Shown: positions 62,822-64,000 of the stretch, piece by piece
Position numbering within the stretch: position 1 is the first letter of the stretch
Layout: each line of letters begins with the position of its first letter
NCBI GenBank assembly: GCA_963710975.1
Contig: CAVQCG010000004.1
Span: 62,001 to 126,000 of the forward strand
DNA: 64,000 bases
Direction: 5' to 3'
Source: JBBQXH01 sp963710975
Lineage (GTDB): Bacteria; Actinomycetota; Thermoleophilia; Gaiellales; Gaiellaceae
Position numbers and translations under genes: made by a program
Notes under the pieces: model-generated
Databases searched by the model: none
Told to the model about the DNA's origin: nothing
What the model saw: only the letters and a program-made list of their open reading frames with translations

Positions 62822-64000
62822 ATGGCACGTGACCATCGCGGCGTAGACGCCACGAGCGAGGAGCGGCTGCCGATGAGTCTCGCAGCGGGCGACGTGGCCG
62901 TTGCAGCGCCTGCCTCCAAGAACGAGCTCGCCGGTCAGTGGCGAAGGTTCGGCCGCGTTGCGACGATCGTCGCGGCCCTGACGCTCCCGGTGCTCTTCGT
63001 CTGGTTCCACAACCAGATCGGTTGGGGAGTCGGCTGGTCGCTGCTGGCGGCGTTCATCACAGTGATCTTCTTCCGCGGGGCTGTCGACGTCGCATCCCGC
63101 CGCTTCATCCCGTGGCCGACGCTGTTCGGGCAGGAGGGCGAGGCCGTTCGCGAGGAAGACGTCGTCAACCGCCGCAGGGTCTGGTACTGGAAGAAGAAGC
63201 TCCGTCTCGTCTTCTGGATCGTCCTGATCATCACGATCATCTGGGTCGTCCGGCTCTTCACCCAGGATCCGGGCGACCAGTCGTGGGTCGATGCGGCCCT
63301 GTCGATCCCCCAGGGCATCGGGTATCTCATCTCGTCCGGGATCTGGGTGCAGATGATCATCCTGCCCTTCTTCTTCATCTTCAACTTCCTCATCCTCTTC
63401 GGTCCGCTGGCCTTCATGGGCATCTCGCAGATCCGGTCCTACGAGCCGGGCGACGCGGACTGGGGCGTGAAGCTCGACGACGTCCGCGGGCAGGCCGAGG
63501 CGAAGGAAGAGGTTCGGCGGGTGGTCAACCTGTGGCAGTCGGGCGAGGCGTTCGAAGGCGCGGGCGGGAAGCGGGAGCGCGGCTTGCTCCTCCTCGGCGC
63601 TCCCGGTACGGGGAAGACGATGCTCTCGAAGGCGATCGCCACGAACTTCAACGCGCCGTTCGTCTCGATCCCGGGCTCGGGCTTCGCGCAGACGTTCATC
63701 GGCATGGACGTCGTGATCGTGCGCTTTCTCTCGGCAAAGGCGAAGCGCCTCGCCCGGAAGTGGGGCGGGCAGTGCATCGTGTTCATCGACGAGATCGACG
63801 CGGTCGGCATGCGCCGCCAGAGCCTCGGCCAGGGCGGAAGCGGCTTCACCACCGCCGATCCCGCGAGCTTCCACGATTTCTGCTTCTACGGCCCGAACGG
63901 AGCCCTGACGCCGACCGGCGACCTCGTCCTCGAGACCCGGGCGTGGCGCGAGCGCCTGTTCCAGGAGCGCGCCGCCCCTCAGTCCGGCTCGCCCTACCCG
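62822..64000 (+). CDS. FtsH-like membrane AAA protein, 3' end outside the window
   Basis: 393 codons are visible and the frame is open at the window end. Two or three membrane segments are in the first 200 residues (VATIVAALTLPVLFVWFHNQ, FWIVLIITIIWVVRLF, IILPFFFIFNFLILFGPLAF), followed by the FtsH-type entry KLDDVRGQAEAKEEVRRVVN. Walker A is LLLLGAPGTGKTMLSKAIAT (about residue 260) and Walker B CIVFIDEIDAVGMRR. Whether the M41 protease domain follows cannot be seen. The ATG lies 8 nt after TACACT (62808-62813). Confidence 0.85.
   Translation, partial: MARDHRGVDATSEERLPMSLAAGDVAVAAPASKNELAGQWRRFGRVATIVAALTLPVLFVWFHNQIGWGVGWSLLAAFITVIFFRGAVDVASRRFIPWPTLFGQEGEAVREEDVVNRRRVWYWKKKLRLVFWIVLIITIIWVVRLFTQDPGDQSWVDAALSIPQGIGYLISSGIWVQMIILPFFFIFNFLILFGPLAFMGISQIRSYEPGDADWGVKLDDVRGQAEAKEEVRRVVNLWQSGEAFEGAGGKRERGLLLLGAPGTGKTMLSKAIATNFNAPFVSIPGSGFAQTFIGMDVVIVRFLSAKAKRLARKWGGQCIVFIDEIDAVGMRRQSLGQGGSGFTTADPASFHDFCFYGPNGALTPTGDLVLETRAWRERLFQERAAPQSGSPYP

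Overview
The window is high-GC bacterial chromosome, most consistent with a Thermoleophilia-type actinobacterium (Gaiellales/Solirubrobacterales-like). This rests on the 16S sequence, the codon use, and families such as RR-thioredoxin reductase fusions, UBP zinc fingers and YcnI/CopC/CopD clusters. The affiliation comes from general impression; no database was searched.

Layout. (1) 1-7.8 kb: the end of a Ni/Co-transporter-like gene, a broken cation-efflux fragment, a secreted peptidoglycan amidase, a CDF efflux pump, then a tight metal operon: NRAMP Mn transporter, two-domain multicopper oxidase, ZIP transporter with an extra extracytoplasmic domain, and a DtxR-type regulator. A perfect dyad sits on the NRAMP promoter. 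(2) 7.8-14.5 kb, minus strand: a nine-gene copper-handling cluster with two YcnI-like proteins, CopC, a CopC-CopD fusion, membrane proteins and a lipoprotein. (3) 14.5-21.8 kb: tyrS and a complete 16S-23S-5S operon. The 23S gene is interrupted at the L1951 site by a group I intron carrying a LAGLIDADG endonuclease. (4) 21.9-27.2 kb: a protease-dead HtpX homologue, a possible Sm-like small protein, phosphoglycerate mutase, an SDR, a dGTPase-like HD protein and DnaG primase. (5) 27.2-47.2 kb: two tRNA-anchored accretion zones. tRNA-Asn is followed by a 39-bp duplicate of its 3' half 1.3 kb downstream. The tRNA with anticodon CAT at 30859 is followed by three further 43-bp copies of its 3' half and one partial copy, which divide the next 16 kb into four tandem segments. 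Cargo includes an Ltp-type lipoprotein gene, an Asp23/Gls24 envelope-stress operon and a catechol operon (LysR, a CatB-CatC fusion, CatA), among many decayed genes. Only C-terminal integrase scraps remain. (6) 47.2-64 kb: GMC oxidoreductase, isochorismatase-type hydrolase, a sigma-70 factor with a C-terminal membrane segment and repeat tail, a redox/two-component cluster (RR-TrxR, cNMP-binding histidine kinase, UBP zinc finger), a DUF4396 protein behind a CsoR-like operator, CapA, NlpC/P60 and a truncated FtsH-like AAA protein.

Two cautions. Many otherwise intact conserved genes carry a single 1-nt frameshift, often at short G or C runs, which looks like sequencing or assembly indels. In contrast, the 37.6-44.6 kb pseudogenes have several lesions each (stops, shifts, missing ends) and look truly decayed. 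Several start codons lie 6-9 nt after a TANNNT -10 box, so leaderless transcription seems common here, and this was used to choose some starts.
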